Of a stretch of DNA of 64,000 nt, positions 28,024 through 36,736 are shown piece by piece (positions within the stretch are counted from its first letter, which is position 1; each line of letters starts with the position of its first letter). Position numbers and translations under genes: made by a program. Origin of the DNA: Rhodopseudomonas sp. AAP120 (GTDB lineage Bacteria; Pseudomonadota; Alphaproteobacteria; Rhizobiales; Xanthobacteraceae). The notes below the pieces were generated by a model. The model was not told the origin of the DNA. It ran no database searches and saw nothing but the letters and a program-made list of their open reading frames with translations. Location of the stretch: contig NZ_LJIC01000158.1 of NCBI RefSeq assembly GCF_001295845.1, positions 1 through 64,000 on the forward strand. Reading direction: 5' to 3'.

Positions 28024-29145
28024 CTACCGCTTCAACTGCAGCTTCAGCGTTGCTTCCACCTCTCGGTCGAACGACGAGGCCTGTTTCGGCTGCTTGTCGC
28101 GATGGCTGCGCAGGTACTTGTCGCGTTGTTTGACCAGCGCGGCGAGCTTGGCATTCAGAGCCTGACGCTTGCTGATCTGATCGTCGAGGCGCGCGGCGCG
28201 CTGCTCGGCGGACAGGGCGCGAAAAGCTTCCGGCAGGTCGACGTCCTTGACGTCGCCGAGCTTCTGCCGTCCGGACGCGACGTCGCCGACGAGATCGCCG
28301 CCGCCGGTGACGGCTTCGGCGGATGCCGGCGCGCGCTTGTTGAGGTAGCTTGCCATGTCGGAGGCGGCGGCCGGCGCGGCGGCGGCGACTTCCGACAATT
28401 GCCGCATCTTGCTTTCGGTGCGCTTCTGCAGCGGCGCCGGGCCATAGGGGATCACGGTGCCGTTGATCTCCTTCTGCAGGATGATGATGTCGTCATCATA
28501 GGGCGTCTGGATGATCACCACCTGGCCGCCGTCCTGCGGGATCGGGATGTAGCGGCCGCGGCCGCCTTCGGCGATCTCGTGCCACACCCGCTCGGTGTCC
28601 TCTGCGCTGCCGGCCTGCACGGCGTTGACGATGATGTCCTTCTGCCGCGCCACCGCCAGCGTGGTCGGGTATTTGGTGTCCTGCGCGTAGTCCATGTGCG
28701 GCGGCGCGTCGCCGACCAGGAAGACGATGCGGCGGGTGTCGCTGCCGCTGGTCCATTTCAGCTTGTTGACCGCGACGTCGAGCGCCTCGTTGACGCTCTC
28801 CGGCCAGTCGCCGCCGCCGCGCGCCTGGAGCTCGAGCAGCCGACCGTAGAGATCCTGGATATCGGACGTGAGTTCGACGCTGCGGGTGACGTAGTCGTCG
28901 CCGATGTCGCGATAGGCGACCAGGCCCATGCGGATGTCGGCGTCGGGATTGCTGTCGACGATCGTGGTGGCGATCGACCAGATCTTGCGCTTGGCGCCTT
29001 CGATCAGCCCGGCCATCGAGCCGGTGGTGTCGAGCACGAAAGCGACTTCGACCGCCGGCTTGGCGTATGCGGTCGATGCAAGGGCTGGTATCGACACGGT
29101 GAGAGCAGCCAGGGCCAGTGCCCGGAACAGGGTAATGCGGTTCAT
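28024..29145 (-). CDS. Exported von Willebrand factor type A protein
   Basis: 373 residues with a signal peptide (1-28, ending STAYA). A VWA domain fills about residues 30-225 and keeps the MIDAS motif D-x-T-x-S in VLDTTGSMAG, with a later VGDAPPH segment. The C-terminal third (230-373) is charged and helical with many Lys/Arg/Gln, possibly coiled coil. VWA proteins mediate metal-dependent protein contacts; no partner gene is obvious here. ATG 29145 has GGAGA upstream. Confidence 0.88.
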   Translation of the reverse strand: MNRITLFRALALAALTVSIPALASTAYAKPAVEVAFVLDTTGSMAGLIEGAKRKIWSIATTIVDSNPDADIRMGLVAYRDIGDDYVTRSVELTSDIQDLYGRLLELQARGGGDWPESVNEALDVAVNKLKWTSGSDTRRIVFLVGDAPPHMDYAQDTKYPTTLAVARQKDIIVNAVQAGSAEDTERVWHEIAEGGRGRYIPIPQDGGQVVIIQTPYDDDIIILQKEINGTVIPYGPAPLQKRTESKMRQLSEVAAAAPAAASDMASYLNKRAPASAEAVTGGGDLVGDVASGRQKLGDVKDVDLPEAFRALSAEQRAARLDDQISKRQALNAKLAALVKQRDKYLRSHRDKQPKQASSFDREVEATLKLQLKR

Positions 29146-29269
29146 CTCGATCGTCTCCAACTGCCCCCGCAGCCATGCCTCAAAGCATCGCTGCGCGGCG
29201 CGCGGCGATGGCACGTTCCGGGGCGCTCCGCTTGGGAGCCGGCATCGGAATCGGCTAGACTTCGTCGCG

Positions 29270-29749
29270 ATGAAAACGAATGCCGTTCACATGGTGCCGC
29301 CGCCCGATTTGCGGCAGTCGGGAACCGCGCTGCAGATCGCGCGCGGCACCACGCGGCTGCTGCGCTCGCTCGGCTTCGCCTGCGTCAGCGAATTGCCGCT
29401 GCCGTCGGGCCGGCGGGCCGATCTGGTGGCGCTGAACGAGCGTGGCGAGATCTGGATCGTCGAGATCAAGTCGTCGCTCGCTGATCTGCGCGCCGACCAG
29501 AAATGGCCGGACTACCGGGCGCATTGCGACCGGCTGTTCTTCGCCTTCACCCAGGATCTGCCGTGCGAGGTCTTCCCGGGCGACACCGGCCTGATCGTCG
29601 CCGACGGCTACGGCGCCCACCTGCACTGCGAAGCCCCCGAACACAAACTCCCGGCGCCCACCCGCAAGCTGATGATGCTCCGCTTCGCGCTAGCCGCAGC
29701 GCAACGGCTCGGGCGGCTGAGTGACCCGCAGGGATTTGAGGGAATCTGA
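29270..29749 (+). CDS. mmcB: MmcB-family DNA repair protein (PD-(D/E)XK nuclease-like)
   Basis: 159 residues. The pattern of a PD-(D/E)XK nuclease fold is visible: ELPLPSGRRADLVALN, then IWIVEIKSSLADLRADQKW, giving the Asp and Glu-x-Lys of the active site. MmcB of Caulobacter is a damage-inducible gene important for mitomycin C resistance; the same role is inferred here. Divergent from the VWA gene. No LexA box was seen by eye in the 124-base interval. Confidence 0.85.
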   Translation: MKTNAVHMVPPPDLRQSGTALQIARGTTRLLRSLGFACVSELPLPSGRRADLVALNERGEIWIVEIKSSLADLRADQKWPDYRAHCDRLFFAFTQDLPCEVFPGDTGLIVADGYGAHLHCEAPEHKLPAPTRKLMMLRFALAAAQRLGRLSDPQGFEGI

Positions 29750-29772
29750 GGTTTAGCTTGGTTGGTGAGTGA

Positions 29773-29944
29773 GACCTCTCCCCGACCGCAGCGCGCCCCT
29801 CTCCCGCTTGCGGGAGAGGGCTGGGGTGAGGGCGCCCCAGGCAGTGACTCAGCGACTCGCGGAGAGGAGTGCCCTCACCCGGATCGCCACGCGATCCGAC
29901 CTCTCCCGCAAGCGGGAGAGGTGCGCGGTGCGCGGGGAGAGGGT
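29773..29944. repeat. Family-1 intergenic inverted-repeat element (copy 3, rearranged)
   Basis: Contains CCTCTCCCGCTTGCGGGAGA, then GGGGTGAGGGCGCCCCAGGC with the AGTGA end, and a second part with GCCCTCACCCGG and CTCTCCCGCAAGCGGGAGAG. It appears to be two partial units joined. Fills the convergent gap between mmcB and regA. Confidence 0.8.
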
Positions 29945-29956
29945 GCGAGCTATCGC

Positions 29957-30511
29957 TTACCGCGGGGCGCGCTTCGCCAAGATCCGCTGCAGCGTGCGGC
30001 GGTGCATGTTGAGGCGGCGGGCGGTTTCGGAGACGTTGCGGTTGCACATCTCGTAAATGCGCTGGATGTGTTCCCAGCGCACGCGGTCGGCCGACATCGG
30101 ATTGTTGGGCAGTTCGGACTTCTCGTTGCCGCTCGCCAGGAGCGCCGCGACGACGTCGTCGGCGTCCGCCGGCTTCGACAGATAATCCACCGCGCCCATC
30201 TTCACCGCGGTGACGGCGGTGGCGATGTTGCCGTAACCCGTGAGCACGATGGCGCGGGCGTCCGGCCGCTCTTTCTTGAGCGCCGACACGACGTCGAGAC
30301 CGTTGCCGTCGCCGAGCCGCAGATCGACCACGGCGAACGCCGGCGCCTGCTTGCCGATCTGCGCCAGACCGCTGGAAACGCTGTCGCAGGAGGTGACCGA
30401 GAAACCGCGGGTCTCCATCGCCCGCGACAGGCGCTCGAGGAACGGCTTGTCGTCCTCCACGATCAGCAGCGAGCGATCGGTGTGGTCGTTCAGTTCGGGG
30501 ATGGCGTTCAC
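29957..30511 (-). CDS. regA: Redox response regulator RegA/ActR (RegR)
   Basis: 184-residue response regulator and global redox activator. The receiver has D20-D21, phospho-acceptor D63 (VVDLRLGDG) and the conserved Thr/Lys in VLTGYGN and YLSKPA. After a proline-containing hinge (ELPNNPMS) comes the Fis-type helix-turn-helix (ETARRLNMHRRTLQRILAKR), almost invariant in this family. GTG start at 30511 with AGGAGA upstream. It follows regB by 106 bases on the same strand, the arrangement of Bradyrhizobium RegSR; targets in relatives include photosynthesis, nitrogen-fixation and respiration genes. Confidence 0.95.
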   Translation of the reverse strand: MNAIPELNDHTDRSLLIVEDDKPFLERLSRAMETRGFSVTSCDSVSSGLAQIGKQAPAFAVVDLRLGDGNGLDVVSALKKERPDARAIVLTGYGNIATAVTAVKMGAVDYLSKPADADDVVAALLASGNEKSELPNNPMSADRVRWEHIQRIYEMCNRNVSETARRLNMHRRTLQRILAKRAPR

Positions 30512-30617
30512 GGCACGGGGTCTCCTGAGCGTCAATTCAAAAGATATGGCGACGGGGTGCGACAATGCCAAGTCCCCGGCCGGCCGCGCGCCCTGCGACC
30601 GGATCGCGCGCCCCCGG

Positions 30618-31943
30618 TCAAGCCTCTGCGGTCGCAGCGCTTTCCGTATTCTCGAAGCGGCCGCGCGGCCACGTCAGCTGGACCACCGCGCCGTGGTCGG
30701 GGAACAGCTTGTTGCGGAAAGACACTTTGGCGCCGGTGCGCTCCAGCAGGGTGCGGGCGATGAACACGCCGAGGCCGAGCCCGGCGCGGTCGGACGGCCC
30801 GTCGTCGTCAGGATGGCGGCGGCGGGACAGATACGGCTCGCCGATCCGTTTCAGCAGGTCCGGCTTGATGCCCGGGCCATCGTCCGAGATCATGATCTGG
30901 ACAGTCTCGGCATTCCACCAGGCGTTCACCTCGACGGTGTCGCGGGCGAAATCCACGGCGTTTTCCAGGATGTTGCCGATGCCATAGAGGATCGCCGGGT
31001 TGCGCATCACCACCGGTTCGGCGACTCCCGACACCGCGACCCGGATCTTGATGGCGACGCCGAAATCGCGATGCGGCGCGACCGCCTCCTCGATCAGGGT
31101 CGACAGCGGCATCTTGTCGAACGGCGCGCCGGCGGCGTTGAGGTGCGAGATCTTGGCGAGGATTTCGCGGCAGCGCTGCGCCTGCTCACGCAGCGTCCGC
31201 AGGTCGGAGGCCATCTCGGGCGGCGCCGATTTTTCCAGCTCGCGCGAGATCAGGAAGATGGTCGACAGCGGCGTGCCGAGTTCGTGCGCGGCGGCGGCCG
31301 CCATGCCGTCGATCTGGGTCAGATGCTGCTCGCGCTCCAGCACCAGTTCGGTCGCCGACAGCGCGTCGGCGAGCTTGCGCGCCTCCTCGGTGACCTGGAA
31401 GGTGTAGACGCTGGTGACGCCGATCGCGAGCAGGATCGAAAGCCAGACGCCGATCAGGTAGATTTCCGGCAGCTGGACTGCCTCGTCGCCGGCCCAGGGC
31501 AGCGGCTGGTGGGTATAGCCGAGCAGCGCCGCGCAGCCGGCCGCGAAGATGCCGAGCGCGATCGTCATCCGGGTCGGCAGCGCGGTGGCGGCGATCAGCA
31601 CCGGGCCGAGGAACAGGAACGAGAACGGGTTCTGCAGGCCGCCGGTGAAATACAGCAGGCCGGCGAGCTCGGAGATGTTCAGCGCGAGCAGCAGTGCCGC
31701 GTAGATCGGCTCCATCCGCTGCATCGGGTTGAACGCGATCTGCAGCCCGAGATTGACCACCGCCGACGCGCCGATGATGGCGAGACAGGGCAGCACCGCG
31801 AAATCGAACTCGAGCCCCTGGGCGACGATGAAAATCGCCGACAGCTGCCCAAGCGCCGCCAGCCAGCGCAGCCGCAGGATGGTGTCGAGCCGGACGTGGC
31901 GGCGGGGGTGGCGGAAATCGGCGGAGATCAGATCATCGGACAT
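30618..31943 (-). CDS. regB: Redox sensor histidine kinase RegB/ActS (RegS)
   Basis: 441-residue membrane kinase with six hydrophobic helices (residues about 25-185). It carries the quinone-site heptad GGLQNPF at 101-107, the H-box AAAAHELGTPLS with H220, and the redox-active cysteine C258 in the dimerisation linker (QRCREIL), matching the well-studied RegB features. HATPase motifs NILENAVDFA, DDGPGI and GLGLGVFIA complete it. It should phosphorylate RegA encoded directly downstream under reducing conditions. Divergent from the ABC ATPase gene. Confidence 0.95.
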   Translation of the reverse strand: MSDDLISADFRHPRRHVRLDTILRLRWLAALGQLSAIFIVAQGLEFDFAVLPCLAIIGASAVVNLGLQIAFNPMQRMEPIYAALLLALNISELAGLLYFTGGLQNPFSFLFLGPVLIAATALPTRMTIALGIFAAGCAALLGYTHQPLPWAGDEAVQLPEIYLIGVWLSILLAIGVTSVYTFQVTEEARKLADALSATELVLEREQHLTQIDGMAAAAAHELGTPLSTIFLISRELEKSAPPEMASDLRTLREQAQRCREILAKISHLNAAGAPFDKMPLSTLIEEAVAPHRDFGVAIKIRVAVSGVAEPVVMRNPAILYGIGNILENAVDFARDTVEVNAWWNAETVQIMISDDGPGIKPDLLKRIGEPYLSRRRHPDDDGPSDRAGLGLGVFIARTLLERTGAKVSFRNKLFPDHGAVVQLTWPRGRFENTESAATAEA

Positions 31944-32043
31944 GCGCCGGACACTACTCGGCGCGCCGGGCGTTCACAATTCGCGCCGTCGTCGCGGCCG
32001 CTGTGGCTTGCACTAGGGCGCCGCACTCGTCAAAACGCCTGCC

Positions 32044-32829
32044 ATGACCCTCGAACGTTCCTTCAGCCCGACTGCGCCGACTGGCGCCGCGATCGACGTC
32101 GCGGATCTGGTTAAGGTCTACAAGACCGTACGCGCGGTCGACGGCGTGACGTTCCGCGTGCCGCGCGGCAGCATCACCGGGCTGCTCGGCGGCAACGGTG
32201 CGGGCAAGACCACGACCATTTCGATGGTCATGGGGCTGGTGCTGCCGACTTCCGGCCGGATCCGGGTGCTCGGGGTCGACATGCCGGAGCGGAGGGCCGA
32301 GGTGCTCGGGCGGATCAATTTCGAAAGCCCCTATGTGGACATGCCGTCGCGGCTGACGGTGCGGCAGAACCTCAGCGTGTTCGGCCGGCTCTACGACGTC
32401 CCCGATCTGCGTGGCCGGATCGCCGAACTGGCGTCCGATCTCGACCTCACCGAGTTTCTCGACCGCCCCAGTGGCAAGCTCTCCGCCGGGCAGAAGACCC
32501 GGGTCGCGCTGGCGAAAGCGCTGATCAACCGGCCCGAACTGCTGCTGCTCGATGAACCGACCGCCTCGCTCGACCCGGATACGGCCGACTGGATCCGCGG
32601 CCATCTCGAGACCTATCGCAAGGCGTACGGCGCCTCGATTTTGCTGGCCTCGCACAACATGCTCGAGGTCGAGCGGCTGTGCGACCGCGTGGTGATCATG
32701 AAGCGTGGCCGGATCGAGGACGACGACACGCCGGCCGCTATTATGGCCCGCTACAACCGCGCGACACTGGAAGAGGTGTTCCTCGACGTCGCCCGCGGCC
32801 GGGACCGCGAACAAGGCGGGTTGGTATGA
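32044..32829 (+). CDS. ABC transporter ATP-binding protein
   Basis: 261-residue ATPase subunit. Walker A GGNGAGKTT at 49-57, signature LSAGQKTRVALAKAL, Walker B LLLLDEPTASLDP and a following H-loop in LLASHNMLEVERL. It resembles ATPases of ABC-2-type exporters (the CcmA/NatA/DrrA group). It pairs with the ABC-2 permease downstream, but the two are separated by 278 bases containing a family-4 repeat. Substrate unknown. Confidence 0.92.
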   Translation: MTLERSFSPTAPTGAAIDVADLVKVYKTVRAVDGVTFRVPRGSITGLLGGNGAGKTTTISMVMGLVLPTSGRIRVLGVDMPERRAEVLGRINFESPYVDMPSRLTVRQNLSVFGRLYDVPDLRGRIAELASDLDLTEFLDRPSGKLSAGQKTRVALAKALINRPELLLLDEPTASLDPDTADWIRGHLETYRKAYGASILLASHNMLEVERLCDRVVIMKRGRIEDDDTPAAIMARYNRATLEEVFLDVARGRDREQGGLV

Positions 32830-32902
32830 TGGGCTTGGCCGCGAGGCACATCGCAGACACGTCGCACAGAACGCCGATGTTCAGCCGCTGCCCCAGCCAG
32901 GT

Positions 32903-33014
32903 GTCGTCCCCGCGCAGGCGGGCATCCAGAGCCCCTGGCTTTCCAAGTGAAGGCGTCTGCCCCAGCGCAACCGCGATGCTGCGGAGTATGGGTCCTCGCC
33001 TGCGCGGGGACGAC
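32903..33014. repeat. Family-4 palindromic repeat inside ABC operon (copy 1)
   Basis: Arms GTCGTCCCCGCGCAGGCGGG and CCTGCGCGGGGACGACG face each other about 70 bases apart. A second copy lies at 53459-53578. It sits between ATPase and permease genes of one transporter. Confidence 0.85.
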
Positions 33015-33107
33015 GTGGGGGGAGGCTGGGCGCAACTCGAACGACGACACTTCGCGGGAGCTCTCATGCGGATAGGACCGCGCTAATTCACGCACAGGTG
33101 TAGCGCC

Positions 33108-33938
33108 ATGAAATCGCTGATCAACAGCCTCGAACTCGGCCAAGGTCTTGCCTGGCATCGCATCGCCGCGATGGTGCTGCGCTATTGGTACCTGCTGCTG
33201 TCGTCGTGGCCGCGGCTGATCGAGCTGGTGTACTGGCCGGCGCTGCAGATCATCACCTGGGGGTTCCTGCAGAGCTACATCGCCGAGAATGCCGGGTTCT
33301 TCGCCCGCGCCGGCGGCACGCTGATCGGCGCCGTGATCCTGTGGGACATCCTGTTCCGCGGCCAACTCGGCTTCTCGATCTCGTTCCTCGAAGAGATGTG
33401 GGCGCGCAATCTCGGCAACCTGATGATGAGCCCGCTGAAGCCGATCGAGTTCCTGATCGCGCTGATGATCATGAGCCTGATCCGGCTGGCGATCGGCATC
33501 GTGCCGATGACGCTGCTGGCGATGATCTTCTTCGACTTCAATTTGCTCGGCTTCGGGCTGCCGCTGATCGCGTTCTTTTGCAACCTGATCTTCACCAGCT
33601 GGGCGCTCGGCATCTTCGTGTCCGGCCTGGTGCTGCGCAACGGGCTCGGCGCCGAAAGCATCGTCTGGTCGCTGATGTTCGGCATCATGCCGCTGGCCTG
33701 CGTGTACTACCCGGTGTCGGTGCTGCCGCACTGGCTGCAACTGATCGCCTGGGCGCTGCCGCCGACCTACGTGTTCGAGGGGATGCGGGCGCTGCTGATG
33801 CAGCATCAGTTCCGGGCCGATCTGATGCTGTGGGCGCTGGCGCTCAACGCGGTGCTGTTCGCCGCCTCCTTCGTGAGCTTCCTGGTGATGCTGAACAGTG
33901 CACGGCGGCACGGATCGTTAATTCAAAGCGGAGAATAG
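33108..33938 (+). CDS. ABC-2 type transporter permease
   Basis: 276-residue inner-membrane permease with six predicted helices (approximately residues 40-60, 70-95, 115-145, 150-175, 180-205 and 245-268) and the ABC-2 pattern LGNLMMSPLKPIEFLIAL in the cytoplasmic loop. Partner of the upstream ATPase. Likely export function; substrate unknown. The ATG has no strong ribosome site. Confidence 0.9.
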   Translation: MKSLINSLELGQGLAWHRIAAMVLRYWYLLLSSWPRLIELVYWPALQIITWGFLQSYIAENAGFFARAGGTLIGAVILWDILFRGQLGFSISFLEEMWARNLGNLMMSPLKPIEFLIALMIMSLIRLAIGIVPMTLLAMIFFDFNLLGFGLPLIAFFCNLIFTSWALGIFVSGLVLRNGLGAESIVWSLMFGIMPLACVYYPVSVLPHWLQLIAWALPPTYVFEGMRALLMQHQFRADLMLWALALNAVLFAASFVSFLVMLNSARRHGSLIQSGE

Positions 33939-34056
33939 GCCGTTTCCGGACAGCATTCGTCCCCGCTCTGTGCTCAACTTTCGATCTTCCGATTGACGCC
34001 CCCCGGCCCAGCGGCCACTATGCTGCGGCGCGAGAAGAGCCCGAGGGACAGATACT

Positions 34057-35382
34057 ATGCCAGTGATTGGTGAATTTGGCCGCCCGCCGGAGATGCCGGC
34101 CGAAGTCAGCCCGGCGATGACCACGCCGATGTACTGGTTCTACGAACTCGCCCATGCGTCGCTCAACCCGGCGCGGGCGATCTCGGACGCCACCAAACTG
34201 GCGCTGAAGAATCCGCTCAATCCCTGGAGCCACACCGATTTCGGCAAGCAGATCGCGGCGGCCTGCGAAGTGTTCGAGCGCACCACGCGGCGCTACGGCA
34301 AGCCCGAATGGGGCCTCGACACCACCGAAGTCAACGGCATGCGCGTGCCGATCGAGATCCACAGCGTGTGGGAAAAGCCGTTCTGCCGGCTGCTGTATTT
34401 CGAACGCAAGCTGGAACATCCGTTGCGCCACCCGCATCCGCGGGTGCTGATCGTGGCGCCGATGTCGGGCCACTACGCGACGCTGCTGCGCGGCACTGTC
34501 GAGGCCTTCCTGCCGACTCACGAAGTCTACATCACCGACTGGTCCGACGCCCGGATGGTGCCGGTGGCGGCCGGCCGGTTCGACCTCGACGACTATGTCG
34601 ATTACGTGATTGAGATGCTGCAGGTGCTGGGCGGCAACGTCCACGTCATCGCGGTGTGCCAGCCATCGGTGCCGGTGCTGAGCGCGGTCTCGGTGATGGA
34701 GGCCAATCAGGATCCGTTCGTGCCGCTGTCGATGACGCTGATGGGCGGCCCGATCGACACTCGCCGCAACCCCACGGCGGTCAACAACCTCGCGGCCGAG
34801 AAGGGCATCGACTGGTTCCGCAGCCACGTCATCACCAAGGTGCCGTTCCCGCATCCGGGTTTCATGCGCGACGTCTATCCGGGCTTCCTGCAGCTCAACG
34901 GCTTCATCAGCATGAACCTCGACCGTCACGTCGACGCGCACAAGAACCTGTTCAATCACCTGGTGCAGGGTGACGGGGACCTCGCCGACAAGCATCGCGA
35001 ATTCTACGACGAATATCTCGCCGTGATGGACCTCACCGCGGAGTTCTACCTGCAGACCGTCGATCAGGTGTTCGTCAAGCACGCGCTGCCGAAGGGCGAG
35101 ATGATGCATCGCGGCAAGCTGGTCGAGCCGTCGAAGATCACCCGGGTCGCGCTGATGACGGTCGAAGGCGAGAAGGACGACATCTCCGGACTCGGGCAGA
35201 CCGAGGCCACGCACACGCTGTGTACTTCGATCCCCGACGATCGCCGCGTGCACTATGTGCAGAAGGGCGTCGGTCATTACGGCGTGTTCAACGGCTCGCG
35301 GTTCCGTTCGGAAATCGTGCCGCGCATTTCTGACTTCATGGTGTCGGCTGCTAACGGCGCGCGCGCGAGTGCAGCGGAGTAA
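34057..35382 (+). CDS. phaZ: Intracellular polyhydroxyalkanoate depolymerase
   Basis: 441-residue enzyme that mobilises stored poly(3-hydroxybutyrate) from cytosolic granules. It has the intracellular PhaZ hallmarks: an N-terminal MYWFYELAHASLNPAR segment, a cysteine nucleophile C201 in AVCQPSVP instead of a serine elbow, and a C-terminal His in GVGHYGVFNGSRF. No signal peptide. Together with the esterase at 22753-23931 it suggests active PHB turnover. The upstream interval contains TTGACG and TATGCT but 20 bases apart, too far for a confident promoter. Confidence 0.94.
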   Translation: MPVIGEFGRPPEMPAEVSPAMTTPMYWFYELAHASLNPARAISDATKLALKNPLNPWSHTDFGKQIAAACEVFERTTRRYGKPEWGLDTTEVNGMRVPIEIHSVWEKPFCRLLYFERKLEHPLRHPHPRVLIVAPMSGHYATLLRGTVEAFLPTHEVYITDWSDARMVPVAAGRFDLDDYVDYVIEMLQVLGGNVHVIAVCQPSVPVLSAVSVMEANQDPFVPLSMTLMGGPIDTRRNPTAVNNLAAEKGIDWFRSHVITKVPFPHPGFMRDVYPGFLQLNGFISMNLDRHVDAHKNLFNHLVQGDGDLADKHREFYDEYLAVMDLTAEFYLQTVDQVFVKHALPKGEMMHRGKLVEPSKITRVALMTVEGEKDDISGLGQTEATHTLCTSIPDDRRVHYVQKGVGHYGVFNGSRFRSEIVPRISDFMVSAANGARASAAE

Positions 35383-35717
35383 TCAGCAGGCGATCATCCG
35401 CATCGGTGTGGATAGTTGCTGCGTGCTTCGAGAATTGTGATGTCGAATCAAAACGAAGCGCGATTAGCACGGTGATCGTGTGCTTGGGGGAATCTGGATT
35501 CACCGGGTTCCCAATGAGTGAGGTGTGAGTCACGATTCAGGACGATCATTTGAATCAAAATTCGCTGAAAATCCCGGTTCCGGGGCCCATCTTGTAGGGG
35601 GCTGGCGCAGCCAAAACCCTGTATATTGGGCAAATGATTTGTTTTTGCGCCGAGCGCTTCCATTGGTGGCGGATATGGCAGAGTCCAGGCGACCCTTCGT
35701 TGTCCGGATCTGCAGAA
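35383..35717. other. Gene-free interval with low GC and a GANTC cluster
   Basis: 335 bases between phaZ and the YgjP-like gene, visibly richer in A/T than the flanks. No convincing gene, tRNA or terminator was seen. It contains seven GANTC words, six of them within 35445-35556, and a TATATT at 35622-35627 that could be a -10 element. It could hold a promoter or an unannotated small RNA. Confidence 0.5.
35445..35556. promoter_or_regulatory. Cluster of six GANTC (CcrM methylation) sites
   Basis: GAATC at 35445, 35490 and 35552; GATTC at 35497 and 35534; GAGTC at 35527. At random about 0.4 would be expected in 112 bases. GANTC is the target of the cell-cycle methylase CcrM in alphaproteobacteria. 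A regulatory role is inferred. Confidence 0.5.
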
Positions 35718-36470
35718 ATGGCCTTCCGCGCATTGCTCTATCGGCGGCCCACCGAGCCGTCGACCATCGCCGTCCGTCACGGCTCGCAGTTTTTCGCCGT
35801 TCGCATCAGGCGCCATCGCCGCGCGCGGCGCTATACGCTGCGTATTCACCCGAGTGACCGCGAAGCGATCCTGACGATGCCGCCGCGCGGCACGCTCGCC
35901 GACGCCAAGGAATTCGCACAGCGCCACGGCGCCTGGATCGCGGCGCGTCTCGGCCGTCTGCCGAAGGCGGCGCCGTTCCAGCCCGGCACGCTGGTGCCGC
36001 TGCGCGGCCACGACCACAAGATCGTGCATCGCGCGGGCCGCGGCACGGTGTGGACGGAAGTTCGCGAGTCCGGCGAGCGGATCATCTGCGTCGCCGGCGA
36101 GGCCGAACACATTGATCGCCGCGTCCACGACTTCCTCAAGCGCGAGGCGCGCAAGGATCTGCAGAAAGCCTGCGATCGCTATGCGCCCGAGCTCGGCGTC
36201 AAGGTCACGCGGCTGTCGATCCGCGACCAGTCGAGCCGCTGGGGCTCGTGCACCTCGGCTGGGTCGCTGTCGTTCTCGTGGCGGCTGATCCTCGCGCCGT
36301 CCTATGTGCTGGATTATCTCGCCGCGCACGAAGTCGCGCATCTGGTCGAGATGAACCACTCGGCGCGGTTCTGGCGCGTCGTCGGTAAGGTCTGCCCGCA
36401 GATGGAGCGCGCCAAGAGCTGGCTCGACACCCACGGCAACGATCTGCACCGCTACGGCATCAGCGACTGA
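35718..36470 (+). CDS. YgjP/SprT-like zinc metallopeptidase (DUF45)
   Basis: 250-residue protein of the YgjP (DUF45) family. The zinc site is H204-E-V-A-H208 followed by H214 (MNHSARFW), and a typical DQSSRWGSC segment precedes it at about 171-178. The N-terminal half is rich in Arg. Role not established; the family is often found near restriction systems, but none is here. Start at 35718 (MAFRALLYRR) was preferred; the same frame is open 84 bases further upstream. A cluster of GANTC sites lies 160-270 bases upstream. Confidence 0.9.
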   Translation: MAFRALLYRRPTEPSTIAVRHGSQFFAVRIRRHRRARRYTLRIHPSDREAILTMPPRGTLADAKEFAQRHGAWIAARLGRLPKAAPFQPGTLVPLRGHDHKIVHRAGRGTVWTEVRESGERIICVAGEAEHIDRRVHDFLKREARKDLQKACDRYAPELGVKVTRLSIRDQSSRWGSCTSAGSLSFSWRLILAPSYVLDYLAAHEVAHLVEMNHSARFWRVVGKVCPQMERAKSWLDTHGNDLHRYGISD

Positions 36471-36502
36471 TGTTCGGCTGATCGCGGCGTCGTGCTCGCG
36501 TC

Positions 36503-36678
36503 GCCCTCACCCCAACCCTCTCCCGCAAGCGGGAGAGGGGGCCCGCAGCGGTCGGGGAGAGGCCAAGCTTACGCAGCTATTTTCAGCTATCAACAAGCGC
36601 TTTGTTCGGATGGCAGAGGTTGCTCCGCTTGCGGCGCGCTCCCTCTCCCGCTTGCGGGAGAGGGCTGGGGTGAGGGCT
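36503..36678. repeat. Family-1 intergenic inverted-repeat element (copy 4)
   Basis: GCCCTCACCCCAACCCTCTC with core CTCTCCCGCAAGCGGGAGAG at the left, CTCCCTCTCCCGCTTGCGGG and GGCTGGGGTGAGGGC at the right, with about 80 bases of unrelated sequence between. Convergent gap between the YgjP-like gene and PBP1A gene. Confidence 0.85.
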
Positions 36679-36736
36679 GCCGCGCATGCTGAAGCATGCT
36701 GCAAACAGCACTAACCCGCTAGACCTACGTCACGCA

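Noticed and set aside
29773-29944. Clustered palindromes considered as a CRISPR-like array
   Set aside because: Repeats are inverted, not direct, and there is no regular spacer length or cas gene.
30240-32114. Open frame of 624 codons antisense to regB
   Set aside because: Shadow frame; RegB is unambiguous.
33993-34024. TTGACG and TATGCT upstream of phaZ as a promoter
   Set aside because: Spacing of 20 bases is too long for a normal housekeeping promoter.
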